From NCBI GenBank assembly GCA_016288815.1, contig JAEELF010000052.1, positions 1 through 45,296 of the forward strand: DNA of 45,296 nucleotides. The letters are read 5' to 3'. Of this stretch, positions 7,105 to 14,890 are shown one piece after another. Within the stretch, counting starts at the first letter, position 1, and each line of letters opens with the position of its first letter. This stretch comes from Ruminococcus sp. (lineage in GTDB: Bacteria; Bacillota; Clostridia; Oscillospirales; Ruminococcaceae). The translations under genes and the position numbers were made by a program. The notes under the pieces were generated by a model, which was not told where the DNA came from, did no database searches, and was given only the letters and a program-made list of their open reading frames with translations.

Positions 7105-8283
7105 TTAAGCTTCATAATTGAACGTTTTCATCGTAGTACCCTCGACAGCACGCTGTATCAGCGGCTCGAAGTCGAAGCTGTTCTGTGCCTTCTCGACGTC
7201 GCTGAGCACAGGACGCACCTTCGGGTGACGGGGCGTGAATACCGTGCAGCAGTCCTCGTAGGGCAGGGTCGAGGTCTCGAATGTGTCGATCTTACGCGCT
7301 ATCTCGATGATCTCGGTCTTGTCCATGCCGACGCACGGGCGGAAAACAGGTATCCTGCACACAGCGTCGGTGCAGGCGATAGCGCTCATGGTCTGGCTCG
7401 CGACCTGTCCAACGCTCTCGCCGGTGATAAGGGCAAGGCAGTTGTCCTTCGCGGCAATGCGCTGAGCGATCTCCATCATGAGCCTTCTCATTATAATGGT
7501 AAAGAACTCCTCCGGGCAGTGGTCCTTGATAGCCTCCTGGAGCTCCGTGAATGGCACGCAGTAGAACGCTATCCCGCCGCAGTAATCGGTGAGCTTCTGG
7601 CAGAGCTGCTCGACCTTGAGCTGAGCGCGGTCGGAGGTATAAGGCGGGCTGACGTAGTGTATCGCCGCGATGTGAACACCGCGCTTCGCCATCATATAGC
7701 CCGCGACGGGGCTGTCGATACCGCCGGACAGCAGCAGCATAGCCTTTCCGCTGCTCCCCACAGGCAGACCGCCCGCGCCCTTGATGTTCTCCGCATGGAC
7801 GTATGCATTCGTGTCGCGTATCTCGACAGTCACCGTAACCTCAGGCTGATTTACGTCAACGCTGAGGTTCGGGAACTTCTCGAGCAGTATCCCGCCGAGC
7901 TCCGCGCATATCTGGGGCGACTTCATCGGGAAAGCCTTGTCCGAGCGCTTCGCCGTGACCTTGAACGTCTTGGAAGTACTGAGAATATCCCCGCAGTACT
8001 CCGCCGCCTTCTCGGCGATGTCCGCGAAGTCCTTCTCGCAGACGCACGCCCGGCAGAGCGCCGCGATACCGAATATCTTCCCCACTCTGTCAACAACGTC
8101 CGCGAGGTCGATGTCATCGCTCTGCGGGTCGATGTAGAGCGTGGACTGCGCGCTCGTGCAGACGAAGCTGCCGAGGCTCTTGAGCCTGCGCTTGATGTTC
8201 TTGGTGAGCATATCCTCGAAGGTCTTCTTGTTCAGACCTTTGAGCGCCATTTCGCCGTATTTTACGAGTACTATCTCTTTCAT
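7105..8283 (-). CDS. thiI: tRNA 4-thiouridine synthase ThiI
   Basis: ThiI adenylates U8 of tRNA and inserts sulfur delivered by a cysteine desulfurase. The 392-residue form has the N-terminal ferredoxin-like and THUMP regions (about 1-165) and the PP-loop ATPase domain with LLLSGGIDSPVAGYMMAKRG near 182-201. It lacks the C-terminal rhodanese domain found in enterobacterial ThiI, as is usual in Firmicutes, where a dedicated NifS-like partner supplies sulfur directly. A cysteine desulfurase gene starts the same operon, which supports this pairing. The start is ATG 8283. Confidence 0.96.
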   Translation of the reverse strand: MKEIVLVKYGEMALKGLNKKTFEDMLTKNIKRRLKSLGSFVCTSAQSTLYIDPQSDDIDLADVVDRVGKIFGIAALCRACVCEKDFADIAEKAAEYCGDILSTSKTFKVTAKRSDKAFPMKSPQICAELGGILLEKFPNLSVDVNQPEVTVTVEIRDTNAYVHAENIKGAGGLPVGSSGKAMLLLSGGIDSPVAGYMMAKRGVHIAAIHYVSPPYTSDRAQLKVEQLCQKLTDYCGGIAFYCVPFTELQEAIKDHCPEEFFTIIMRRLMMEIAQRIAAKDNCLALITGESVGQVASQTMSAIACTDAVCRIPVFRPCVGMDKTEIIEIARKIDTFETSTLPYEDCCTVFTPRHPKVRPVLSDVEKAQNSFDFEPLIQRAVEGTTMKTFNYEA

Positions 8284-8297
8284 ATTATCCTCCGATC

Positions 8298-8966
8298 CTA
8301 CCAGATGAACGGTATCAGCCGGTATCTTACCTTGTTTTTATATTCAGAGTAGCCCGCGAGCTCGCGCCCGAGCAGCTCCTCCTCGTTTTTTATCCTTGCC
8401 GCGATGATGAACGGGTACACCATAAATATCACCAGCGATATGAGCGAGCCCAGTATCAGCGGCACCGACAGGAACATCAGCACCGTCGCCGCATACATCG
8501 GGTGCCGCACTATCCCGTACAAGCCCGTATCGACCACGCGCTGTCCCTCCTGTACCTCGATAGTGCGCGAAAGATAGGCGTTCTCACGCAGCACCTCCGC
8601 GTACATCACATACCCCAGCAGGAACACCGCAGCCGCCGCGATAACGACCGCCGCCGGCAGCTCCAGCCAGCCGAACCGGAAGTTCAGTCCCGCGATGACG
8701 AATCCCGCTATGAACATCGCCCCGCTCACTGCCACGACCGCCCTCTGCTCGGAAGCCTTCTCCTTAGCGTTCAGCCGCTTTTCGAGGAGCGCCGGGTCCT
8801 TCACGAGAAGCACCGCGCCCACAATGAGCATCGGCACGAAGAGCAGCCCGATAAACAGCCACCCTCCCGCAAAAGCGAGCGTTCCCGCCGGCAGGAATAT
8901 CAGCAGCATGATGAGCAGAAGCCCCGCGATGAATTTTGAAAGCGCCCTTACTATCAGGCTTCCCAT
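8298..8966 (-). CDS. Isoprenylcysteine carboxyl methyltransferase-like integral membrane protein
   Basis: The 222-residue protein has five or more membrane helices. The C-terminal signature TGLYGIVRHPMYAATVLMFL, followed by NEEELLGRELAGYSEYKNKVRYRLIPFIW-type residues, is typical of the ICMT/PEMT-like methyltransferase family. These are membrane enzymes that transfer methyl groups from S-adenosylmethionine to lipids or prenylated cysteines. The bacterial substrate is unknown. The open frame extends to 9095, but AGGAGG lies 7 nt before ATG 8966 and only 1 nt before ATG 8972, so 8966 is chosen. It lies 14 bp upstream of thiI in the same run. A role in sulfur metabolism is not implied. Confidence 0.8.
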   Translation of the reverse strand: MGSLIVRALSKFIAGLLLIMLLIFLPAGTLAFAGGWLFIGLLFVPMLIVGAVLLVKDPALLEKRLNAKEKASEQRAVVAVSGAMFIAGFVIAGLNFRFGWLELPAAVVIAAAAVFLLGYVMYAEVLRENAYLSRTIEVQEGQRVVDTGLYGIVRHPMYAATVLMFLSVPLILGSLISLVIFMVYPFIIAARIKNEEELLGRELAGYSEYKNKVRYRLIPFIW

Positions 8967-8989
8967 AGCCATTCCTCCTGTCCCCGCCG

Positions 8990-9208
8990 TCAGATCGGCG
9001 ACCAGCCGGATAACTTGTCTATTATCCCGGGGAGAGCCATTATCAGCAGCACAGCGAGCGCAAGACCGCCCGCCGTGAGCAGCACCGCCTGCCATACCGT
9101 GATCTTCTTTGAATCATCTTCCCCCCGCTTCTCTCTTTTCCTCAGGACAACGAATATCCCGACCAGCAGCAGAAGACCGATCATCGCCGAAATATCGGCA
9201 GTTCCCAT
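8990..9208 (-). CDS. Small two-helix membrane protein, unknown function
   Basis: This is a 72-residue protein with an N-terminal helix (ISAMIGLLLLVGIFVVL), a charged loop (RKREKRGEDDSKK) and a second helix (VLLTAGGLALAVLLIMAL). I do not recognise a family. It is supported as a gene by its start 1 nt after the desulfurase stop codon, a preceding GAGGGG, and its position inside a tightly packed operon. The charge pattern suggests that both termini are outside and the loop is in the cytoplasm. Confidence 0.65.
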   Translation of the reverse strand: MGTADISAMIGLLLLVGIFVVLRKREKRGEDDSKKITVWQAVLLTAGGLALAVLLIMALPGIIDKLSGWSPI

Positions 9209-9209
9209 A

Positions 9210-10340
9210 CTATCCCCTCACCTTTTCGAGTCCCTCGCGCAGAGCCTCACACAGCTCGTCAAGGTCTGCCTCAGTGGTCTCCGCAGTCATGCTTATGCGC
9301 AGGGCTGAGTCCGCACGCTTGCCCGTGATACCGAACTGCCCGAGCACTCCGCTCTGCTGACCCTTCGAGCACGCCGAGCCGCTCGAAACGTATATCCCCT
9401 TGCTTTCGAGGAAGTGCAGCATTATCTCCGAGCGCTTGCCCTCGGCGGAGATATTCACCACATACGGCGACCCGTCGTCGGGCGAATTCACCGAAATACC
9501 GCCGATCTCCGCGATCCTCCCCAGCAGATGCGCCTTCAGTCCGGAGACTATCTCATAACGCTCCTGAATGGTCGGCGCGAGCTTTTCAGCCGCCGCACCG
9601 AATGCCGCTATCAGCGGGACGCTCTCGGTACCGGAGCGTATGCCTTTTTCCTGCTTTCCGCCGGTAACTATCGGCACGACGCGCACGCCCTTCCTGATAA
9701 ACAGCGCACCTACGCCCTTTGCACCGTGTATCTTATGAGCGCTGAGGGAGATGAGGTCCGCGCCGAGAGCGTTCACCTTCACAGGCAGCTTCATGTAAGC
9801 CTGCACGCAGTCGCAGTGGGTGACGATGTCCGGGAAACGGCGTTTTACCGCGGAAAAAACCTCATTAACAGGCAAAATATAGCCAGTCTCGTTATTGACG
9901 TACATCATGCTGAGGAGGCAGGTGTCATCATCGCACGCCGCGATAAAATCCTCGGGACAGAATCTCCCGTCCCCGCGCGGAGACACTCTCACGACCTCGA
10001 ACCCGGACTTCTCCAGTGCCGCAGCAGTCTCCTCCACGGAGGCGTGCTCGACCGCAGAAATGACTATTTTACGCCTTTTTCTGCCATAAGCGGCAGCGGC
10101 TCCGCGCAGCGCGAGGTTGTTGCTCTCGGTCGCTCCGGAAGTGAAATAAAGGCACGCGGATTCAGCACCGATAGAGTCCGCGATGACCTTTCTTGCCCTA
10201 TCTACGGCGATCTGAGCGTCGAGACCCGCGCGGTGCAGCGACGAAGGATTGCCGAAATTTATGGTCATAGCGTCCACAGCCGCCTGCACAGCCTCTGCGC
10301 AGGGCTTCGTAGTCGCCGCATTATCGAGATAAACTGCCAT
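9210..10340 (-). CDS. Cysteine desulfurase (NifS/IscS family)
   Basis: This PLP-dependent enzyme removes sulfur from cysteine as an enzyme-bound persulfide. The 376-residue protein starts YLDNAATTKP, has the PLP lysine in SLSAHKIHGAKG (about residue 203), a GGKQEKGIRSGTESV substrate loop and the catalytic cysteine in SSGSACSKGQQS (about 323). The region around the catalytic Cys is short, as in the group II/NifS type. It is first in a run that includes thiI, so donating sulfur for tRNA 4-thiouridine is its most likely job. The start is ATG 10340, with GGAAAGGAA about 12 nt upstream. Confidence 0.93.
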   Translation of the reverse strand: MAVYLDNAATTKPCAEAVQAAVDAMTINFGNPSSLHRAGLDAQIAVDRARKVIADSIGAESACLYFTSGATESNNLALRGAAAAYGRKRRKIVISAVEHASVEETAAALEKSGFEVVRVSPRGDGRFCPEDFIAACDDDTCLLSMMYVNNETGYILPVNEVFSAVKRRFPDIVTHCDCVQAYMKLPVKVNALGADLISLSAHKIHGAKGVGALFIRKGVRVVPIVTGGKQEKGIRSGTESVPLIAAFGAAAEKLAPTIQERYEIVSGLKAHLLGRIAEIGGISVNSPDDGSPYVVNISAEGKRSEIMLHFLESKGIYVSSGSACSKGQQSGVLGQFGITGKRADSALRISMTAETTEADLDELCEALREGLEKVRG

Positions 10341-10381
10341 TTTTATGTGTCGTTCCTTTCCTTTTCATACCATGACATTTT

Positions 10382-10410
10382 ATTATACCACATTTTTGCA
10401 GAAAATGCAA
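10382..10410 (-). promoter_or_regulatory. Promoter of the desulfurase-thiI-sortase operon, with overlapping inverted repeat
   Basis: On the minus strand, TTGCAT (10405-10410) and TATAAT (10382-10387) are separated by 17 bp. A perfect inverted repeat TTTGCA-N5-TGCAAA (10395-10411) overlaps the -35 box and could be a repressor site. Confidence 0.75.
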
Positions 10411-10420
10411 ATGTTTTTAT

Positions 10421-10720
10421 CAGGTGTCAGGGGTCAGGTTTCAGGTCACAGGTGTCAGGTATCAGGGGTGATTTTGTGTGAAAGTCATTTTCACCTGTTT
10501 ATCACAAATCTGTCACTCACATTTTTGCAGAATAATGCTGAAAGTGTGTCCGGAGGTGTAGTTTTCAGTCGTCAGGGCTCATGTATCAGTGGAAAATTTG
10601 TGTGAAATTGGTTTTCACCTGTTCATCACAAAGCCATCACTCTCGTTTTTGTGGAATAACTCAGATAGTTTACCTGACACCTGCAACCTGATACCTACAC
10701 CCTGATACCTGACGCCTGAG
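10421..10720. repeat. Inverted heptamer arrays enclosing two imperfect direct repeats
   Basis: Seven head-to-tail copies of a 7-mer of the form CAGGTNT occupy 10421-10469. Seven or more reverse-complement copies (ACCTGAN) occupy 10672-10720. Between them lie two related segments of about 75-80 bp (from about 10472 and from about 10597). Each contains TTTGTGTGAAA, TTTTCACCTGTT, ATCACAAA and a TTTTTG-GAATA stretch, and each can form its own hairpin. The whole could fold into one large stem. There is no coding potential. It separates the divergent desulfurase and ECF promoters. Confidence 0.85.
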
Positions 10721-10795
10721 ACCTCCCCGTCATTATCAAAAATTGCGGGAACCAGCCCCCCCTGACCGAATTATGCGTAAAATCTGCATTTATGC

Positions 10796-10824
10796 TTGAC
10801 AACCGGGAAAAAGTGTGCTATATT
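10796..10824 (+). promoter_or_regulatory. Promoter of the ECF S-component gene
   Basis: TTGACA (10796-10801) and TATATT (10819-10824) are separated by 17 bp. The short leader contains a CCCC-TCT-GGGG hairpin (10846-10856) ahead of AAGGAGG. Confidence 0.8.
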
Positions 10825-10882
10825 GATAACTGCATTGTATTGTATCCCCTCTGGGGAATAATAACAAGGAGGAAAATTTAAT

Positions 10883-11824
10883 ATGAAAACAAAGTTCAAC
10901 ACCCGTTCGATGGTGCTTCTGGGTCTGCTGACGGCGATAGTGGCGTTATTTTCGCTCACTCCGATCGGCTCGATCCCGATAGGACCGCTCTCGATCACGC
11001 TCAACGTCATTCCTGTCGCGATCGCGGCTGTTGCCCTCGGACCCATAGGTGGCCTCATCATGGGATCTGTATTCGGCATCTTCAGCTACCTTCAGTGCTT
11101 CGGTATCGGCGTACTCAGCGGTATGGGCGCTACGCTCGTTGAGATCGACCCTGTGCTCGCGTTCATCCAGAGATTCGTTCCGCGTGCGCTCGACGGCTTA
11201 CTCGTGGGGCTTATCTTCCGCGGAGTTACCTCGCTCAAGAGCGTAAGGAGCTACTACATCATCACCGGTATAGTTAGCGCTTTCTTCGGATTCGCGCTGT
11301 TCCTTTCCGGAATGCTCCTGCTCAACTACGACGAGAACGGCAAGTACAAAATGAGCGAAACGATGTACAGCTTCGTGACCACAAAGTCGCTCTTCGTTTA
11401 CACCTGCCTGTTCATCTCAGTGCTCTGCTTCGCCATCGGCTACAAGATAGTGAGCTCCAAGAACCTCACACAGATACAGGTATCCTGCGCAGTTGCGGGA
11501 TTCTGCACGGCTCTGCTGAACACCATTTTCTTTATGACCGCACTGGTAATGCTCTTCGGCAATACCGATTACATAAAGGGTCTTATGGGCGGCAAGTCCA
11601 TTCTGCTCTTCATCGTGTCGTTCGTTGGCATAAATGCGCTGTTTGAGATGGTAGTCGCTACCGTCATAACCTGCCCCGTAGGCAACGCGCTCTTCAAGGC
11701 AAAGCTCATTGACACTCCCGCTGCACTGAAAACAGACAGCAAGGAGCAGCAGTCTGCGGACGCCAAGAAGAACAGTTCCGGCTCCGGCAGCAAGAACAGG
11801 AACAACAAGAAAAAGAAGAAGTAA
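10883..11824 (+). CDS. ECF transporter substrate-binding (S) component, PanT/FolT-like
   Basis: S components are membrane proteins that capture a vitamin or related small molecule and dock on a shared EcfAAT energising module. The first 115 residues are typical: an N-terminal basic stretch, VLLGLLTAIVALFSLTPIG, then IGPLSITLNVIPVAIAAVAL and GPIGGLIMGSVFG, and later FVPRALDGLLVGLIFRG. At 313 residues it is longer than most S components. It has an extra loop around 150-170 and a charged Lys/Asn tail ending in a run of lysines. It is a single-gene unit with its own promoter and terminator. The substrate cannot be read from the sequence, and no EcfA/T genes are in the window. Confidence 0.8.
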   Translation: MKTKFNTRSMVLLGLLTAIVALFSLTPIGSIPIGPLSITLNVIPVAIAAVALGPIGGLIMGSVFGIFSYLQCFGIGVLSGMGATLVEIDPVLAFIQRFVPRALDGLLVGLIFRGVTSLKSVRSYYIITGIVSAFFGFALFLSGMLLLNYDENGKYKMSETMYSFVTTKSLFVYTCLFISVLCFAIGYKIVSSKNLTQIQVSCAVAGFCTALLNTIFFMTALVMLFGNTDYIKGLMGGKSILLFIVSFVGINALFEMVVATVITCPVGNALFKAKLIDTPAALKTDSKEQQSADAKKNSSGSGSKNRNNKKKKK

Positions 11825-11833
11825 GAAATAATA

Positions 11834-11866
11834 AAACGCCTCCCTTTACAATGCGGGGAGGCGTTT
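11834..11866. terminator. Bidirectional intrinsic terminator
   Basis: AAACGCCTCCC (11834-11844) and GGGAGGCGTTT (11856-11866) form an 11-bp stem between the convergent ECF S-component and GH25 genes, with A/T at both ends. Confidence 0.88.
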
Positions 11867-11873
11867 CCTGTTT

Positions 11874-12878
11874 TCAGTTTTCCTCAGTATAATCTCTGAA
11901 GCAGATGTTCAGATCGACAGTTCCCTCGATGCCCGGGACAGTCCCCGAGCTCGAATACTGCCACATCTGGAAATCGTAATAATATGTAGGCTTCGTGTCG
12001 TACTCCGCGAGCCAGAATCCGTAGTCCTTGAGGCGCGGAAGATCGAGCTTCAGCAGCGCGACCGTCTTGTTCTGGTAGATCATGGGCGTATAGCCGGCTG
12101 ACTTAACTCTTTCGCAGAACGCCACGCAGCAGTCCGCGAGGGTATCGACGCTGATGTCGTCGGTGCGCGCGGAATCTCCGGTGACTATCTCCCAGTCGTA
12201 GGCGACGGGGTAGTCGATATCGTAGTTCATTATAAGGTCGAGGACGGCGTCGGCTTCTGCCATAGCTTCCTCGGTCGTGACCGCCTGAGAGTAGAAATAA
12301 ACTCCCACGGGAACTCCCGCTGCATTGGCGGCTGCGAGGTTCTGCTCGGCGGTGCTGTCGAGGACGATATCTCCGCTGCCGTAGCCGCGGTAGCCTATCC
12401 TTATCATCGCATAGTCGATGCCGGCTGACTTCACCTGCTCCCAGTCGATGTTCCCCTGAAATTCGGAGACGTCGATACCGGCGAGGGAGACCTCTTTGCC
12501 GTCTTCGGTGAGGTAGCAGAAGCCGTTGCGGGACACTATATCATCAGTATCTATCGAGCACGCCGGGACGTCCTCGTAGACCGGCAGGAAGACCTCGCCG
12601 TAGCCCGGGAAGCTCATGATAATCTTCTTGCCGCTGAGCTGGAAGAAGGTCTCCTCCTTCTCTATGACGGCGCGCGTGCGGATCTCCTCCTGCACTTTAG
12701 CATCGGCGGTGACGGCATCGTCATCGTCCTCCCTGAACACGCCTATGTACAGCAGGAGCGCTGCGAGTATGAACACTATCACAGCCTCGGCAATCGCGAG
12801 AGCTCTGAAGTTGAAGCGCCTTTTCACTGCCCTTTCGGGTCTTATTGTCTTTTCAGCATTTTCAGTTTTTTCAGCCAT
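11874..12878 (-). CDS. Membrane-anchored glycoside hydrolase family 25 (lysozyme-like) protein
   Basis: GH25 enzymes are muramidases that cut the beta-1,4 bond after N-acetylmuramic acid. The protein has a charged cytoplasmic N-terminus, one membrane helix (about residues 28-50), a non-catalytic linker region to about 140 and a C-terminal GH25 domain. The domain is visible as AGIDVSEFQGNIDWEQVKSA, GYRGYGSGDI, GVYFYSQAV, YPVAYDWEIVTGD (the DWE acid pair) and FWLAEYDTKPTYYYDFQMWQ. I chose ATG 12878, which has GGAGG 5 nt upstream. A GTG at 12917 lacks such a site. With the catalytic domain outside and an uncleaved anchor it probably acts on the cell's own wall. Confidence 0.9.
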   Translation of the reverse strand: MAEKTENAEKTIRPERAVKRRFNFRALAIAEAVIVFILAALLLYIGVFREDDDDAVTADAKVQEEIRTRAVIEKEETFFQLSGKKIIMSFPGYGEVFLPVYEDVPACSIDTDDIVSRNGFCYLTEDGKEVSLAGIDVSEFQGNIDWEQVKSAGIDYAMIRIGYRGYGSGDIVLDSTAEQNLAAANAAGVPVGVYFYSQAVTTEEAMAEADAVLDLIMNYDIDYPVAYDWEIVTGDSARTDDISVDTLADCCVAFCERVKSAGYTPMIYQNKTVALLKLDLPRLKDYGFWLAEYDTKPTYYYDFQMWQYSSSGTVPGIEGTVDLNICFRDYTEEN

Positions 12879-12919
12879 AATTCCTCCGGATATGCTTGGT
12901 CTTTGATTTTTACTCACTT

Positions 12920-12948
12920 ATAATAACATATCCGACAGGCTTTGTAAA
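12920..12948 (-). promoter_or_regulatory. Promoter of the GH25 gene
   Basis: On the minus strand TTTACA (12943-12948) and TATTAT (12920-12925) are separated by 17 bp. The leader is short. The rest of 12949-13040 contains only small palindromes such as GCAAAATTTGC. Confidence 0.65.
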
Positions 12949-13040
12949 CACCCCGCGGGCAAAATTTGCGGAATTCTTGCATTTCCCATGCGGGGGAACC
13001 TGAAAGCACACACTGGACTGTCATATAAATTCCACACATT

Positions 13041-13094
13041 TTAAGGTTAATTTTAGGGTATATTAAGATTATTTTAAGAATGAGTCGCTATAAT
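13041..13094 (+). promoter_or_regulatory. Four 11-bp-period direct repeats and -10 box ahead of the VTC gene
   Basis: TTAAGG (13041), TTTAGG (13052), TTAAGA (13063) and TTAAGA (13074) are spaced at exactly 11 bp. The last repeat ends about 9 bp before TATAAT (13089-13094). There is no recognisable -35 hexamer at the 17-bp position. Direct repeats at 11-bp period replacing the -35 are the layout of boxes for PhoB/PhoP-type response regulators. Assignment to a phosphate regulator is inference. Confidence 0.65.
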
Positions 13095-13161
13095 ACAATC
13101 AAACGATACGAAAGGAGCGTGAATCCCGGAACGGTGACGCGGACCGGTCCTGGGAGAATAT

Positions 13162-13956
13162 ATGGCTATCAATACTTTTGCAAGAAAAGAAGTCAAGTTC
13201 CTGCTCAATATGAAACAGTACAATAGCCTCATGGAAGAGATCCCCAAGTATATGAATCCGGATAAATACTGCATAGGCGGCAAAGAGTACGGAATATACA
13301 ATATCTATTACGATACGCCCGATGACTTCCTTATCAGGGAATCCCTCTCAAAGCCCTACTACAAGGAAAAGATCAGACTGCGCAGCTACTACTCGCCCGC
13401 AGCTCCCGATGACCTCGTTTTCCTTGAGATAAAGAAAAAGATCGGCGGTATCGTTACAAAGCGCAGAGTCTCCATGACCCTCGCGGAGTCTGACGCTTAC
13501 TTTGAGGACCGCTCAAAGCCTGTGGCTACCAAGTACATCACGGGGCAGGTCTTCACTGAGCTCGACGCTTTCCTCGACCACTACCATGTGGCTCCCAAGC
13601 AGTACATCAGCTATCAGCGTGAGGCTTTCTTCGGCAAGGACAACGGTGACTTCCGCCTTACCTTCGACCGCAAGCTCACTGAGCGCAGATTCGACCTCGG
13701 GCTCAACTACGAGAGCTACGGCAATTACATCATCGGCGCTGACCAGCGCCTCATGGAGGTAAAGGTCGGGGACGCTATGCCCGACTGGCTCGTAAGAAAG
13801 CTCTCCTCCCTCGAGATATACAAGACCAGCTTCTCCAAGTACGGCAGAGCATACGAGAACTTCGTCAAGGAAAAGCTCGCTGAGAGCCATAAGAAGATCT
13901 ATATCTCCGGTATCTCGATGGTCAACAACAGCATTTTAATGAACAGGAGTGTATGA
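13162..13956 (+). CDS. VTC-domain (polyphosphate polymerase-like) protein
   Basis: The 264-residue cytoplasmic protein matches the VTC domain, whose yeast member makes polyphosphate from ATP inside a basic tunnel. Basic and acidic tunnel residues typical of the family can be seen: ARKEVKFLL at the start, YYKEKIRLRSYY, VFLEIKKKIGGIVTKRR, YISYQREAFFG, FRLTFDRKLTERR and LMEVKVGDAMPDWL, then SFSKYGRAYE. It is followed after 1 bp by a DUF4956 membrane protein and then by a Cthe_2159-like secreted protein, a common neighbourhood in Clostridia. In yeast, VTC is coupled to a membrane partner. Whether the bacterial protein makes polyphosphate is not shown by sequence alone. The ribosome binding site is weak (GGGAG, 7 nt before the start). 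Confidence 0.88.
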   Translation: MAINTFARKEVKFLLNMKQYNSLMEEIPKYMNPDKYCIGGKEYGIYNIYYDTPDDFLIRESLSKPYYKEKIRLRSYYSPAAPDDLVFLEIKKKIGGIVTKRRVSMTLAESDAYFEDRSKPVATKYITGQVFTELDAFLDHYHVAPKQYISYQREAFFGKDNGDFRLTFDRKLTERRFDLGLNYESYGNYIIGADQRLMEVKVGDAMPDWLVRKLSSLEIYKTSFSKYGRAYENFVKEKLAESHKKIYISGISMVNNSILMNRSV

Positions 13957-13957
13957 T

Positions 13958-14701
13958 ATGAAACTTGATATTTTCGGAAACGTTCTTTCCAAGTACGCTG
14001 AGTCCGATTCCTCTGGCATTTTCACAGACACCTCGGCTACCCTCGAAACTATTACCGCTCACGACTTCTTCTTCTGCGTAGGTGCGGCTCTGGTGCTGGG
14101 ATTCCTCATCAGCCTCATCTACATAATCACCCACCGCAAGGACGGATACTCCCAGAGCTACGTCATGACAGTGATAATGCTCCCCACTATAATCGCGCTT
14201 ATCCTCCTCCTCATCAACTCCACTGCAGGTGCTCTCACCCTCGCGGGCGCTTTCACTCTGGTGCGATTCAGGAGCGTCGCGGGTGACCCAAAGGATATCG
14301 CTTACATCTTCTTCTCGATGGCGACCGGCGTTGCCTGCGGTATCGGCTACATCGGCTTCGCGGCTGCATTCTTCGCGGTACTCGCGATCGTTATGTTCGT
14401 GCTCTCCGAGATAAACTTCGGCGGCAGCAAGAACAGACACATGACACTCAAGATCACTATCCCCGAGAACCTCGACTATCAGGGCGTTTTCGAGCCTGTG
14501 CTCAATAAGTACACGAACTTCCACAAGCTCCGCAGAGTGAAGACAACTAACTTCGGCACGCTCTTCGAGCTCATCTACAGCGTGGACGTTTCCGATGACA
14601 TCGACCAGAAGAAGTTCATCGACGAGCTCCGCGCCCTCAACGGCAACATGACGATCAACCTCGTATTATTCAAGTACGACGATAAGATCTACGAAAGCTG
14701 A
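13958..14701 (+). CDS. DUF4956 membrane protein
   Basis: The 248-residue protein has about four N-terminal helices (FFCVGAALVLGFLISLIYII; VIMLPTIIALILLLI; a GAFTLVRFRS segment; YIGFAAAFFAVLAIVMFVL) and then a soluble C-terminal domain of about 95 residues. The segment TAGALTLAGAFTLVRFRSVA with GDPKDIAYIFFSMATG is the family hallmark. It starts at ATG 13958, 1 nt after the VTC stop and 8 nt after AGGAG, so the two are translated together. DUF4956 proteins are regularly paired with VTC-domain proteins, which suggests a complex at the membrane. The function is unknown. Confidence 0.88.
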   Translation: MKLDIFGNVLSKYAESDSSGIFTDTSATLETITAHDFFFCVGAALVLGFLISLIYIITHRKDGYSQSYVMTVIMLPTIIALILLLINSTAGALTLAGAFTLVRFRSVAGDPKDIAYIFFSMATGVACGIGYIGFAAAFFAVLAIVMFVLSEINFGGSKNRHMTLKITIPENLDYQGVFEPVLNKYTNFHKLRRVKTTNFGTLFELIYSVDVSDDIDQKKFIDELRALNGNMTINLVLFKYDDKIYES

Positions 14702-14720
14702 TATCTTCTAAACCACCTCA

Positions 14721-14803
14721 AGGCAACACTGCACAAAGCACACATGACGGCTTTGCACTGAATCTGCTTGCTTCTTCAGCATGATCTTTGTGCGATGTTG
14801 CCT
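14721..14803. repeat. 83-bp MITE-like element with 18-bp terminal inverted repeats
   Basis: The ends (14721-14738 and 14786-14803) are inverted repeats identical at 16 of 18 positions, starting AGGCAACA and ending TGTTGCCT. The 47-bp interior has no frame. It lies between DUF4956 and the lipoprotein gene and, as RNA, would form one long stem. No transposase is nearby, so the mobile nature is inferred only from its shape. Confidence 0.6.
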
Positions 14804-14824
14804 AAATAGACCCCTTTCTGGGAT

Positions 14825-14856
14825 TTGTCAGACTCGGTGCAGACGGGGTCTGACAA
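14825..14856 (+). promoter_or_regulatory. Inverted repeat in the leader of the Cthe_2159-like gene
   Basis: TTGTCAGAC (14825-14833) and GTCTGACAA (14848-14856) form a perfect 9-bp stem 34 bp before the start codon. No T run follows, so an operator or an RNA-level control or stability element is more likely than a terminator. Confidence 0.5.
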
Positions 14857-14890
14857 TTTCCATATATACATATATAAAGGAGAAATTGTT

